Shown here one piece after another: positions 52,155-59,963 of a stretch of 64,000 bases of DNA. This stretch comes from Brevibacillus sp051967035. GTDB lineage: Bacteria > Bacillota > Bacilli > Brevibacillales > Brevibacillaceae. Numbering within the stretch: position 1 is the first letter of the stretch; every line of letters begins with the position of its first letter. The notes beneath the pieces were generated by a model. The model had not been told where the DNA came from, searched no databases, and saw only the letters and a list, made by a program, of their open reading frames with translations. Location of the stretch: the NCBI RefSeq assembly GCF_051967035.1, contig NZ_JBQCKK010000014.1, forward strand, positions 51,358 to 115,357, given 5' to 3'. A program made the position numbers and the translations under genes.

Positions 52155-53294
52155 CTACATCCGTTTTTCCTGATGATAGCCGCGCTCGTTGTACGGGGCC
52201 AGCTTTTCTATCCATTTTTCTTCCAGTTTTTCCAGCGCATCTTTGGCATCAAAATAAGGGTCGTCTTTTGGTTTCAGCACTTCCAGCACCTCGAACGCGA
52301 ACGCATCCGCTCCCAGTTCGTTCCATTCCTTTTGCAGTTCCCGGTTGGGATGAGAGCCGTGCTGGAGCATAAATTTTTTCCCGTTGATCGTTTTCAGGTT
52401 CAGGCTGCTCGCCACCAGGACCTTGCCGTTCACCTTGTTGCGGATTTGGTAGACACCCGCCTCGCTCTTGACTTCTTTATACATTTGCTTCAGTTCTTGC
52501 TTGCGATTCACCGACCTCTCCTCCTGTTCCTCTTCGTTGTTGTCCTTGCCCGTGCGCCAATAGGCACTGCCGTCTGCCTCTCGATCCAAAAACCCGTAGT
52601 CAATCAAATACCGTCGCAGTGTGACGTAATCGGTACAGACCGCTTCCAGCATGTCGTTGACTTCCCGTTCGGTGTACATCTTGTCCGGCGCAAAGCGCTT
52701 GGCGACTTCGCGGCAAATGACGAGCCTGTGCTTGTGCTTGCGCGGAATCCGGACGAGGGCGTCGCTTGGGCCCTGCGGGAAATATTTTTGCAGGATGGCT
52801 TCATATTCGGCGGACCCTGCTTCCACCTCTGCCGCCTCCGGCTTACGCGGCCTTGCTTTGTCCGCTGAGGCAGAAGAGCTGTTCTTGTCGGCCTCCCGCA
52901 ACAGCTCCATCAGCGTCAAAAACACCTTGGCCTGCCGCTCCTTTTCCTTTAACGCGAAGCGATGGTTGCGAATGGTAGACGCGCTGCCAATGCCCAGCTC
53001 CGCCTGCACCTCGGCATCCGTCTTGCCGGCAAAAAACAGGCGCAAGAGACTTGCCTGATGATCGGACAGCCCGGTCAGGCGTTTGTCCAGCCCGCTCAAA
53101 TAGGCAAACACCGATTCATGCTCCTGCTCGATATGGTAGCGCATATAACGGGACGCTTCGAACAGGACACCGTCGACCGGATAGACAATGCCTTTTTCCA
53201 CTTCCGCCCCGCACAGCAAGCACATATACGTGTGCGGCCGCTCTACATATCCTTGCTTGGCTTCCTCCAAGGAAGCGCTCCAGAACTGCTCCAT
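52155..53294 (-). CDS. HTH / DUF2087 / GIY-YIG-like fusion protein
   Basis: A 379-residue protein in four parts: an N-terminal segment with CLLCGAEV (about 24-31), a LuxR/sigma-type HTH (LSDHQASLLRLFFAGKTDAEVQAELG), a charged linker, DUF2087 (KRFAPDKMYTEREVNDMLEAVCTDYVTLRRYLIDYGFLDRE, about 200-255), and a C-terminal GIY-YIG-like domain from about residue 290 (AGVYQIRNKVNGKVLVAS). It is probably a DNA-binding regulator. The start is uncertain: ATG 53294 has a poor SD, while TTG 53303 and GTG 53312 are alternatives near GGTGGTG. Confidence 0.78.
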   Translation of the reverse strand: MEQFWSASLEEAKQGYVERPHTYMCLLCGAEVEKGIVYPVDGVLFEASRYMRYHIEQEHESVFAYLSGLDKRLTGLSDHQASLLRLFFAGKTDAEVQAELGIGSASTIRNHRFALKEKERQAKVFLTLMELLREADKNSSSASADKARPRKPEAAEVEAGSAEYEAILQKYFPQGPSDALVRIPRKHKHRLVICREVAKRFAPDKMYTEREVNDMLEAVCTDYVTLRRYLIDYGFLDREADGSAYWRTGKDNNEEEQEERSVNRKQELKQMYKEVKSEAGVYQIRNKVNGKVLVASSLNLKTINGKKFMLQHGSHPNRELQKEWNELGADAFAFEVLEVLKPKDDPYFDAKDALEKLEEKWIEKLAPYNERGYHQEKRM

Positions 53295-53373
53295 CACGCC
53301 CAAAATAAACACACCACCAATTCGTTTGTTTTACTATAGACAATTTAACATTACGTTTGCTTTATGTCAAAAG

Positions 53374-53419
53374 AAAAAAGCCCCGTTTTCGCGCATGTGC
53401 GCAAACAACGGAGCTGTTT
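53374..53419 (-). terminator. Terminator after the small membrane protein gene at 53453
   Basis: AGCTCCGTTGTTTGCGC and GCGCGAAAACGGGGCT pair imperfectly on the minus strand, followed by six T. Confidence 0.65.
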
Positions 53420-53452
53420 GTCTATCGTTATGTTTTTGTCCTGTACTGTATG

Positions 53453-53677
53453 TTATCGGGACCCTCCATTTCTTTTTCCAAAAATAGATAAAAGTGTACC
53501 AGTCAATAGAAAGAATAGCCCTACATACAAAGGTAGCCTCCCCACTTGATCCATAATGGAATCAAATGGATGTGGCCCCCAATGAGGACTTAAACTATGA
53601 ATTGCCGCTGTAATATATTGAATTCCGATTAACGTCACACCAATAAAACAAAACATGGTTCCTGTAGTTCTGTCCAT
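53453..53677 (-). CDS. Small two-TM membrane protein, unknown
   Basis: A 74-residue protein with TM helices at about 8-28 and 49-67 and a charged end (GKRNGGSR). No family recognised. ATG 53677 has AAAGGGTGG upstream, and a terminator follows. Its codons are clearly more AT-rich than the neighbours and the surrounding 700 bp is low in GC, suggesting a recent acquisition. Role unknown. Confidence 0.55.
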   Translation of the reverse strand: MDRTTGTMFCFIGVTLIGIQYITAAIHSLSPHWGPHPFDSIMDQVGRLPLYVGLFFLLTGTLLSIFGKRNGGSR

Positions 53678-53842
53678 AAACCAAAACCACCCTTTATATC
53701 CAAAAAATTTAAATAAAACATTTTATATAGAAATATGAAATCCTTTATGATGAAAATCTTGATCCTAGAGTAACATTAGATATAGTTGATGACCCTCGAC
53801 GTTTACATTCCGTATCATAATGGCTTAGAGAAGCGCGGATAC
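53678..53842. other. AT-rich intergenic DNA
   Basis: About 165 bp of AT-rich sequence with no convincing gene. A TATCAT/CATAAT-like element near 53810-53820 reads rightward but has no clear -35. Confidence 0.35.
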
Positions 53843-53874
53843 TAAAAACCCCCCCTTTAATAGTGAGGGGGGTC
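53843..53874 (-). terminator. Minus-strand terminator-like hairpin in the AT-rich patch
   Basis: ACCCCCC pairs with GGGGGGT around a 13-nt AT-rich loop, with TTTTT on the minus strand. No gene on that strand ends near it except pilZ, about 165 bp upstream; it may terminate pilZ or a small RNA. Confidence 0.6.
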
Positions 53875-53990
53875 TTGAAGTAGACTGGCATACTTTTCAG
53901 AAGCATAGTAAAACATGGGACGAGTACATGACACGGCATCTCTTATGGTAGTCTGCTCCTCTTCCCATGTCGTAAACAGGGGGTGGGAAT

Positions 53991-54041
53991 ATGGCAATTA
54001 CACACGAAACACTGACCCTTTTGATTTAGTTTGGTGGCCTT
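53991..54041 (+). pseudogene. Degenerate holin-like (TxpA/Hol_Tox type) toxin remnant
   Basis: After a strong SD (AGGGGGTGGG) ATG 53991 opens MAITHETLTLLI then TAG (54027-54029) then FGGLIG. Bacillales holin-like toxins commonly read ETLTLLIQFGxLI, so one C-to-T change (CAG to TAG) would explain the stop. The match ends where the pilZ gene 3' end begins on the other strand, so the rest of the toxin is lost. Identification is from memory of the family pattern and the sequence is short. Confidence 0.5.
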
Positions 54042-54495
54042 ATTGGCTGGCGAGCGCCAGCTCCTGCAAAAATGCTTGCCGATCGCCCTTCCAGTAGCAT
54101 CCCTCTGTCGCCCCCCGATTGTGCCGATAGCGAATCGCCAGCCGGTTCACCAATCGATTGACCTCCTGATGCTGGACTTCATCCATGGTGAAGCGAACGC
54201 CATATTCATAGTACACTTGCTCCCATGACTGCGAGCGCACTACATGTCCGTACATTTTCAGCGGCTCCGCGCACAGCTCTGTCTCAAACTGCAGGACGAG
54301 CTGGTCGCTGGCAGGCAGCTTGAGATGGGACAGAAAACGCAGTCCCCCTGCGCTGATATCTTCCACCAGTACCTTGGCACTGCCAATTTCCAGCTTTTTC
54401 CCTTTGACCAGAACAATGGTCATGTCTGCACAGAGGGGATGCTCCAGCTTCAGCCGGAAGTATTCGCGCTGATGACCCTCTGATCTGCCTGCCAT
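54040..54495 (-). CDS. PilZ domain protein (c-di-GMP binding)
   Basis: A 151-residue protein with one PilZ domain. The ligand motifs are intact: R10-x3-R14 in QREYFRL and D46-x-S48-x2-G51 in VEDISAGG. It should bind c-di-GMP and modulate motility, biofilm or secretion. The C-terminal 40 residues (RLVNRLAIRYRHNRG) are basic and helical. ATG 54495 is chosen with GGAAGGTGAG upstream. It starts 15 bp after a small membrane protein gene, so the two are cotranscribed. The stop lies within the toxin remnant region. Confidence 0.85.
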   Translation of the reverse strand: MAGRSEGHQREYFRLKLEHPLCADMTIVLVKGKKLEIGSAKVLVEDISAGGLRFLSHLKLPASDQLVLQFETELCAEPLKMYGHVVRSQSWEQVYYEYGVRFTMDEVQHQEVNRLVNRLAIRYRHNRGATEGCYWKGDRQAFLQELALASQ

Positions 54496-54510
54496 TGTCC
54501 TCACCTTCCT

Positions 54511-54705
54511 TTACCCTGATGGCCGCCTCTCTTCTTTTTTCTGCTTCTCGTACCGCATATCCTGCAACTTCTTATCAAATGGTTCCCACAGCTCTCTTTG
54601 GTCATACACGATGGAGTCGCGCTTATCCAAACGGAAAAGGAGCTTGATCACAAACCAGACGACCAACAAAAACGCAAAAAAGATGACAAGCGTGAGGTAA
54701 ATCAT
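54511..54705 (-). CDS. Small single-TM protein preceding the PilZ gene
   Basis: A 64-residue protein: one N-terminal TM helix (MIYLTLVIFFAFLLVVWFVIK) followed by a charged cytoplasmic-type tail rich in Lys, Glu and Arg. No family recognised. ATG 54705 follows GGGGAGGGGG; the frame continues upstream to 54786 without an SD. As the first gene with a PilZ protein it may be its membrane anchor or partner (inference). Confidence 0.65.
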   Translation of the reverse strand: MIYLTLVIFFAFLLVVWFVIKLLFRLDKRDSIVYDQRELWEPFDKKLQDMRYEKQKKEERRPSG

Positions 54706-54956
54706 AAACTTTGCCCCCTCCCCTTTTGTTAACAACATATGGGAAGGAGCAAAACAAGATACCCAATTATGGCAAAATCGTGACAATTTTCAGGTGAAAA
54801 AGCTGTCATACTCGCCGATTTCTGCGAGTCTAAAAAAATTTTATAGAATCAGCGTGGGAAATGGCAACAGATTTTTGTATATGGTGGAACATTTCATGGT
54901 AGCGGCTTCTGGCTGCGGGTCACAGACTGTTCATTTGTAGCAAATGACAAGCTTGC
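54706..54956. other. Intergenic stretch before the efflux pump terminator
   Basis: About 250 bp, AT-rich, with no gene seen. It should hold the promoter of the small TM/pilZ pair, but I could not place a convincing one. AATTTTCAGGTGAAA (54785-54799) matches the CodY consensus only 10 of 15 and is not called. Confidence 0.4.
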
Positions 54957-54999
54957 AAAAAGTCGGCTACCCCACAAGGATGGTGGCAGCCGACTTTCT
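54957..54999 (-). terminator. Terminator of the efflux pump gene
   Basis: AAAGTCGGCTGCC and GGTAGCCGACTTT stem on the minus strand, followed by TTTTTG. Confidence 0.85.
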
Positions 55000-55041
55000 G
55001 TAATGCCAGCAGCTCATTAGCTGCTGGCCCCCTTGATCGGA

Positions 55042-56484
55042 CTATTGGTGGTTCGCCGCCTGCTGCTTTTGGCTTCTGGCGATCAACAGCGACAGCAGGA
55101 AGCAGCCTGCGGCAATCACAAGAGTGCCTGTGAAGACGGCGTGAACGCCGGAGGCAAGCACATCGCGGATCGCTGCCAGCTCCCCGGCAGGGATGGAGCC
55201 TGTTTCAAAGGAAGCGCCAAGGTTCTCATGCCCGCCCGCTACCGTTACCAGGTTGAACAGCATGCCGAAAACGGCCGCGCCGAACGTTTGGCTGAACGTA
55301 CCCGTAAAGGTGTTGAGCGCGACGGCTGTGCCGCGTTTGTCCACGGGGACCGCCGCCTGGATTTTGACCATGACGATCGGGCTAATCAGCCCCATGCCGA
55401 GGCCGATCAAGCCTACGGCCACGTAAATCAAATAGCCGACCGAATGCGAGGACAGGATCGTCAGCAGCGTGGCGGCAACGGTCAAAATGGCGGTCCCGCT
55501 CGTAATCAACTGCTCGGCGCGCAGCTTGCCCAGCAGGTTGCCGGACAGCACCGAGCCAATCGTCCAGCAGACCGGCATCGGCGTCAGGACGAAGCCCGCC
55601 ATCGTCGCGCTTTCGCCCAGCACGCCCTGGCTCCAGATCGGCAAGTAGACGACCATGCTGATGACGATGCCGTTCGTGAGGAAGGTGAGCATGTTCATCA
55701 TTGTGACATTGCGGTTCGTCAACAGCGAGAGCGGAATCAGCGGCTCCGGCGATTTCTTTTCCACCGAAACGAACACGAGATAGGTCGCTGCCGCAAAGAC
55801 GATCAAGGAAATCGTCACCGGACTGGTCCAGGACTGATGTTGGCTGCCCGTCAACAGCGCGTACAGCAGCGCGATGGTACCGACGGTGAAAATCAGCGCC
55901 CCCGGATAATCAATGTGACGCTTCGCTTTGGCCAAAAGCTTCTCGCGGTAAAACCCGACCAGCATAAAAAAGGACACGAGTCCAAACGGCACATTCAGGA
56001 AAAAAATATAGCGCCAGGAAAGCGTATCGACCAAAAAGCCGCCGACCAGCGGCCCGGCGACACCCGACAGACCCCAGACAGCGCTGATCCAGCCCTGCGC
56101 CTTGGCCCTCGCCGTCTGCTCGGCATACAAGTCGCCGATGATCGTCATCGTAATCGGCATGACGGCGCCAGCCCCCAATCCTTGAATCGCCCGGAAAACG
56201 ATCAACTGCCCCATCGTCACTGCCACGCCGCATAGCGTGGATCCGAGCAAAAAGAGGCCAATCCCGATCAACAGGACATTTTTGCGTCCAAACAAGTCAG
56301 CGAGCTTTCCGTAAATAGGCGCGGACACGGCTGTCGCCAGCATGTAGATGGCGTAGACCCAGCTCACGAGCGCAAATCCCGACAATTCACTGGTAATGCG
56401 CGGCACGGCTGTACTCACAATCGTCCCTTCCATGGCGGCCAGGAAGGTTGCGAGCATCAGCGCGACCATGATCTTTCCTCTCAT
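55042..56484 (-). CDS. DHA2-family drug efflux MFS transporter
   Basis: A 480-residue, 14-TM proton-driven exporter of the EmrB/QacA group. Motif A is in YGKLADLFGRKNVLL, motif C in GLSGVAGPLVGG, and the TM1 motif LATFLAAMEGTIVSTAVPRI is typical of DHA2. ATG 56484 follows AGAGGAG; an in-frame upstream codon at 56511 has none. There is no adjacent regulator. Substrates probably include cationic or lipophilic compounds, which is inference from the family. Confidence 0.92.
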   Translation of the reverse strand: MRGKIMVALMLATFLAAMEGTIVSTAVPRITSELSGFALVSWVYAIYMLATAVSAPIYGKLADLFGRKNVLLIGIGLFLLGSTLCGVAVTMGQLIVFRAIQGLGAGAVMPITMTIIGDLYAEQTARAKAQGWISAVWGLSGVAGPLVGGFLVDTLSWRYIFFLNVPFGLVSFFMLVGFYREKLLAKAKRHIDYPGALIFTVGTIALLYALLTGSQHQSWTSPVTISLIVFAAATYLVFVSVEKKSPEPLIPLSLLTNRNVTMMNMLTFLTNGIVISMVVYLPIWSQGVLGESATMAGFVLTPMPVCWTIGSVLSGNLLGKLRAEQLITSGTAILTVAATLLTILSSHSVGYLIYVAVGLIGLGMGLISPIVMVKIQAAVPVDKRGTAVALNTFTGTFSQTFGAAVFGMLFNLVTVAGGHENLGASFETGSIPAGELAAIRDVLASGVHAVFTGTLVIAAGCFLLSLLIARSQKQQAANHQ

Positions 56485-56640
56485 CTCGTTCTCCTCTCTG
56501 TCTCTGCACATGATCTCGATTCACCCCAAGCATGGGGATCGGCCCGCCAAGCATTGCTTACCTACGAAACCAACATCGCGCGAAGCCACTTGGCGATAGC
56601 GCCATGCAGACGCCTCTGCCGTCCCGCCGCAAGCAAGCGG

Positions 56641-56677
56641 AAAAGGAGGCGGTGCTTTGTTGCCAGCCCTGCCTCCT
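56641..56677 (-). terminator. Terminator of the Nudix gene
   Basis: GGAGGC-GC and GC-GCCTCC pair on the minus strand directly after the stop, followed by TTTT. Confidence 0.7.
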
Positions 56678-56681
56678 GCCC

Positions 56682-57305
56682 CTATTCGCTCCAGCTTTTG
56701 ATGGCGCGAATCACGGTCTGGTAATAGTGCGCTTCATGGGGAACAAAAGCGCTCTGGTCCACTTGCACAGTTGTCTCACGGCGGTTCCCCGTCTCATCGG
56801 TCCAAAATCCTTGCGCCTGCACATGCACAAGCTCGCCCGCAAACAATCGCTCCAACTCGCGAAGCTTCACCCAGAACAGCCCGGTGACCTCCTCTGCCTG
56901 CAAGCGATACTCCAGAAGCGGCTGATCGCAAAGAGTGGCAAAAACGTGGCACAGCTCCTTGTCGATGACCCCTGGCACAGTCTTCACATCGCGAATCACG
57001 CCGATCTGGCGCAGCTCTTCCCAGGATACAGCAAGCCCCAGCTCCTCCTGCAATTCGCGCACCCCGTCACACGGCTGCTCGCCTGCGAGCAAATGGCCTG
57101 CCGAGGTAATATCCAGCAGATTCGGACACGTATCCTTTTGCGGATGTCTTTTCTGGAACAAAAGCTCTGCCTGTCCCGAACACACCCGATACACCCAACA
57201 GTGAAACGTTTGGTGCCAATAGCCGACGCGGTGCACTTCGCTGCGCGGTTTCACGCCGATCGGATTGCCCGAATCGTCAATAATATCCAGAAGCTCTTCC
57301 TTCAC
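56682..57305 (-). CDS. Nudix hydrolase
   Basis: A 207-residue Nudix-fold protein. The box is GHLLAGE-QPCDGV-RELQEELGL, i.e. G-x5-E-x6-RE-x2-EE-x-GL, one residue shorter than the canonical G-x5-E-x7-RE. The N-terminal part, YWHQTFHCWVYR, is typical of isopentenyl-diphosphate-isomerase-like Nudix proteins. Substrate unknown. GTG 57305 is used since GAGGTGG lies 6 bp upstream and the length fits; the frame to 57404 is less likely. Confidence 0.8.
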   Translation of the reverse strand: MKEELLDIIDDSGNPIGVKPRSEVHRVGYWHQTFHCWVYRVCSGQAELLFQKRHPQKDTCPNLLDITSAGHLLAGEQPCDGVRELQEELGLAVSWEELRQIGVIRDVKTVPGVIDKELCHVFATLCDQPLLEYRLQAEEVTGLFWVKLRELERLFAGELVHVQAQGFWTDETGNRRETTVQVDQSAFVPHEAHYYQTVIRAIKSWSE

Positions 57306-57488
57306 TTTCTCCACCTCATTCGTGCATCGGTTTCCTCGTCTCTCCCACCTTACCAGTTCGAGGGGGAAGCTGGCTAGCGGATTCTTCGTGACTATAATTC
57401 CCACGATGAATTTTTCCGCCGTGGAGAATCTTATCAGAAGGTGGGGAGAAAACAGTCAGACCTGCCAGGATCAAAGGAGGGACAAGCA

Positions 57489-58007
57489 ATGGGACTATTT
57501 GGCGGAAATCCACAGCATGAGCCGATGCATTACGGCGAAGTATTTGGCGCCTGGGTGTATGTAGCGACAAGCAAAGCGCTGCTGGCTGGTTATCAGACCG
57601 CGATGAACCATGCTGGCGATGCGGATTTGAAAGACTTCCTCGAAGATCTCATGCAAACGATGAAAAAAGAAATTCACCGTCTGGAGGATTTGCTCAAACT
57701 GGCTGGCGTCGCCTTGCCGCCCAGCCCTCCGGATCGACCTGTCGCCGACCCGAACAGCATTCCCGTTGGCGCCCGGCTGAACGATTCCGAGATTGCGCTT
57801 GGCATCTCCCGGGATATCGCAGGAGGATTGCTGACGTGCAGCCAGATCATGAGCCAGTCCATCCGCGAAGATATCGGCATGATGTTCGGGGAGTTCCACG
57901 TGACAAAAGCGCAGTCTGGCTATCGACTGCTGCGTCTTCTCAAGGAAAAAGGCTGGCTGATTTCTCCGCCCCTTCACACGCAGGCTCCCGAGCTTGCTCA
58001 CGTCTAA
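57489..58007 (+). CDS. DUF3231 family protein
   Basis: A 172-residue helical protein (HYGEVFGAWVYVATSKALLAGYQTAMNHAGDADLKDFLED, then LNDSEIALGISRDIAGGLLTCSQIMSQSIREDIGMMF) of the DUF3231 type, a half-length form of the usual ~330-residue tandem. It resembles spore-coat/ferritin-like bundles, and function is unknown. ATG 57489 has AAAGGAGGG upstream. Single gene. Confidence 0.78.
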   Translation: MGLFGGNPQHEPMHYGEVFGAWVYVATSKALLAGYQTAMNHAGDADLKDFLEDLMQTMKKEIHRLEDLLKLAGVALPPSPPDRPVADPNSIPVGARLNDSEIALGISRDIAGGLLTCSQIMSQSIREDIGMMFGEFHVTKAQSGYRLLRLLKEKGWLISPPLHTQAPELAHV

Positions 58008-58028
58008 TCGTTCTGGCGGGTAAGCGCT

Positions 58029-58056
58029 GCACTGTCTTTTCGGGGGCAGTGCTTTT
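58029..58056 (+). terminator. Terminator of the DUF3231 gene
   Basis: GCACTG pairs with CAGTGC, followed by TTTT on the plus strand. Confidence 0.65.
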
Positions 58057-58070
58057 GGGTGCTTCGATTC

Positions 58071-58121
58071 GAAAAAGAGGCATGGCCCCTCTTCGCCAGA
58101 GCGAGAGCGCCGTGCCTCTTC
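58071..58121 (-). terminator. Terminator of ilvE
   Basis: GAAGAGGCA-GGC pairs with GCC-TGCCTCTTTTT on the minus strand, enclosing a smaller hairpin, just after the ilvE stop. Confidence 0.8.
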
Positions 58122-58136
58122 GTGTTCTGTTCCATC

Positions 58137-59210
58137 CTATTCCGTTACTTCTACGGACCAGCCGAACTTGTCTTCCTGCTCCCCGTACTGAATTTGGGTC
58201 ATCGTTTCATACAGTCTGGTCGTCAACGGGCCTGTTTTCTCCCCGTTGATAATCATCTGATGGCCGTTCCAGTTCAGATCGCCCACCGGAGAGATGACAG
58301 CGGCCGTCCCTGTGCCGAACGCTTCTTCCAGTTGTCCGTTCATGTGCGCTTCATACAAGTCTTCGACGGAAATCCGCTTTTCCACAACCGGGATACCCCA
58401 GTCCCGCAGCAGCTGGATCGTCGAATCGCGGGTAATCCCTTCCAGAATGCTGCCATTCAATGCCGGGGTCCACACTTCGTCCCCCACCTTGAAGAACACG
58501 TTCATGCTGCCGACTTCTTCGATATATTTATTTTCTACGCCGTCCAGCCAGAGCACTTGCTCGTAGCCTTTTTCCTTGGCTTCTGCCTGTGCTTTCAAGG
58601 CGCCTGCGTAGTTGCCCGCTACTTTTGCGTTCCCCGTTCCGCCCCTGACTGCGCGGACGTACTTGCTTTCCACGTAAATTTTCACCGGCTCCATGCCATT
58701 GGCATAGTAAGCGCCGACGGGAGACAGGACGATCATCAGCTTGTACGTGTGCGAGGCGCGCACGCCAAAACATGGCTCTGTCGCAATGACAAAAGGACGA
58801 ATGTAGAGCGACATGCCGCTTTCTGCCGGAATCCACTCTTTTTCAAGCGCTACCAGTTGTTTCAAGGCACTGACCATGAATTCCTCGTCGACCTGCGGCA
58901 TGCTCATCCGCTCCAGGGAGCGATTCATCCGTTTGAAGTTTTGCTCCGGGCGGAACAGAAGCACCCTGCCTTCCTTGTTGCGGTATGCCTTCAGCCCTTC
59001 AAAAACCGCTTGTCCATAGTGGAAGACCATTGCTGCCGGATCAATCGACAGGGGAGCATACGGGACGATTTGGGGATCGTGCCATCCTCTGCCTTCCGTG
59101 TAATCCATCGTGAACATGTGATCGGTAAAATGTACGCCGAACCCCAGTTTATCGCGTGCCGGCTTCTCTTTTTTCTGCTCTGTCCGGATAATGGTTACCT
59201 GACACTCCAT
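58137..59210 (-). CDS. ilvE: Branched-chain amino acid aminotransferase
   Basis: A 357-residue fold-type IV PLP enzyme catalysing the last step of Val, Leu and Ile synthesis or the first of their breakdown. The PLP lysine is K206 in NYAGALKAQ; GQAVFEGLKAYR and EVGSMNVFF further support it. RBS AAGGGAG. It is monocistronic and not linked to the ilv-leu operon at 30-36 kb; no T-box is visible upstream. Confidence 0.96.
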   Translation of the reverse strand: MECQVTIIRTEQKKEKPARDKLGFGVHFTDHMFTMDYTEGRGWHDPQIVPYAPLSIDPAAMVFHYGQAVFEGLKAYRNKEGRVLLFRPEQNFKRMNRSLERMSMPQVDEEFMVSALKQLVALEKEWIPAESGMSLYIRPFVIATEPCFGVRASHTYKLMIVLSPVGAYYANGMEPVKIYVESKYVRAVRGGTGNAKVAGNYAGALKAQAEAKEKGYEQVLWLDGVENKYIEEVGSMNVFFKVGDEVWTPALNGSILEGITRDSTIQLLRDWGIPVVEKRISVEDLYEAHMNGQLEEAFGTGTAAVISPVGDLNWNGHQMIINGEKTGPLTTRLYETMTQIQYGEQEDKFGWSVEVTE

Positions 59211-59335
59211 CCTCTACATCTCCCTTAGTTGGAAAAATTCTATCTTTTTGAAACTGCGTTTCTCTATTTAAAATAGCAACTATTTCGAATGATTTCCAGC
59301 GTAACTTTCTTCTTGCAAGGAGACGGCTGCCCAGC
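59211..59335. other. Intergenic stretch between divergent ilvE and a candidate small gene
   Basis: About 125 bp, AT-rich. TAGAAT on the minus strand (near 59240) could be the ilvE -10, but no good -35 or CodY box was found. Confidence 0.35.
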
Positions 59336-59608
59336 ATGGACTCTGCCCCGATCAGCGGCAAAAGGATGGCGATTTTTTCTTGCCCTTCCTCGAACTTACT
59401 TTCTGATCCCTGCTTCCGGTTTTCTCTGCAAAAATGGTATGATGAACCATATCCTTCCTTTTTCAAACCATACGATCCCGTTTTCCGCTTCTTCAAGTGC
59501 CTGGGTGCAAAAGAGCTTGAAAAGCTTCCCTCCCGGATCACTCGCTACAGCGCTGATCTGCACGGGAAGCCTCTATGTCTGAAACCGAGCGGAGTGAATT
59601 TGTCATGA
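59336..59608 (+). CDS. Candidate small ORF overlapping the next gene by ATGA
   Basis: Open frame ending at TGA 59606-59608, which overlaps the next start (ATG 59605). The C-terminal part reads KWYDEPYPSFFKPYDPVF and LPSRITRYSADLHGKPL and looks like real coding sequence. The start is not clear: ATG 59336 is 13 bp after AAGGAG, which is long. A TATGAT at about 59439 could be a promoter for the next gene instead. No family recognised; treat as tentative. Confidence 0.3.
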   Translation: MDSAPISGKRMAIFSCPSSNLLSDPCFRFSLQKWYDEPYPSFFKPYDPVFRFFKCLGAKELEKLPSRITRYSADLHGKPLCLKPSGVNLS

Positions 59609-59808
59609 GTGAGATTACGATTATCGCGATTCCTTTGGTGTTGGGGATTGTTGGTTTTGTTTACCTGCTGCTTGGGTTGTTCGGGTACCACCCCAAGCCG
59701 ATTCGCCTCCACCTGACCATTTCCGGCATTTGTTTTTTCCTGTTGTTCACGTATCTGATTGTCGGTTATTTTTACACGACTCCATCTGTTTCCTTGCCCT
59801 TGTTTTGA
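59605..59808 (+). CDS. Small two-TM membrane protein, unknown
   Basis: A 67-residue protein with TM helices at about 5-26 and 38-58 joined by a Gly/His/Pro/Lys loop (GYHPKPIRLH). No family recognised. ATG 59605 has GGAGTG 8 bp upstream and overlaps the stop of the preceding candidate frame; ATG 59575 is an alternative without a good SD. Function unknown. Confidence 0.55.
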   Translation: MSEITIIAIPLVLGIVGFVYLLLGLFGYHPKPIRLHLTISGICFFLLFTYLIVGYFYTTPSVSLPLF

Positions 59809-59869
59809 GGTAGCGCGTTCGCTTTCCTGCACGGTCGTTCATTCCATACAAAAACAGTCGGAATTATGG

Positions 59870-59898
59870 TTGAGATTTACAGCTGCCATGCTTATACT
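59870..59898 (+). promoter_or_regulatory. SigmaA promoter of the 150-residue unknown gene
   Basis: TTGAGA (59870-59875) and TATACT (59893-59898) with exactly 17 bp between, 66 bp before the start codon. Confidence 0.7.
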
Positions 59899-59963
59899 AG
59901 ACAGTAGCGTGCCATGACGACTTTTTACGAGAAACCACCCGGAAAGAACAAGGAGGGCTGTTC

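Noticed and set aside
59211..59260. Possible CodY box upstream of ilvE
   Set aside because: AATTTTTCCAAC-type sequence matches the CodY consensus too poorly to call.
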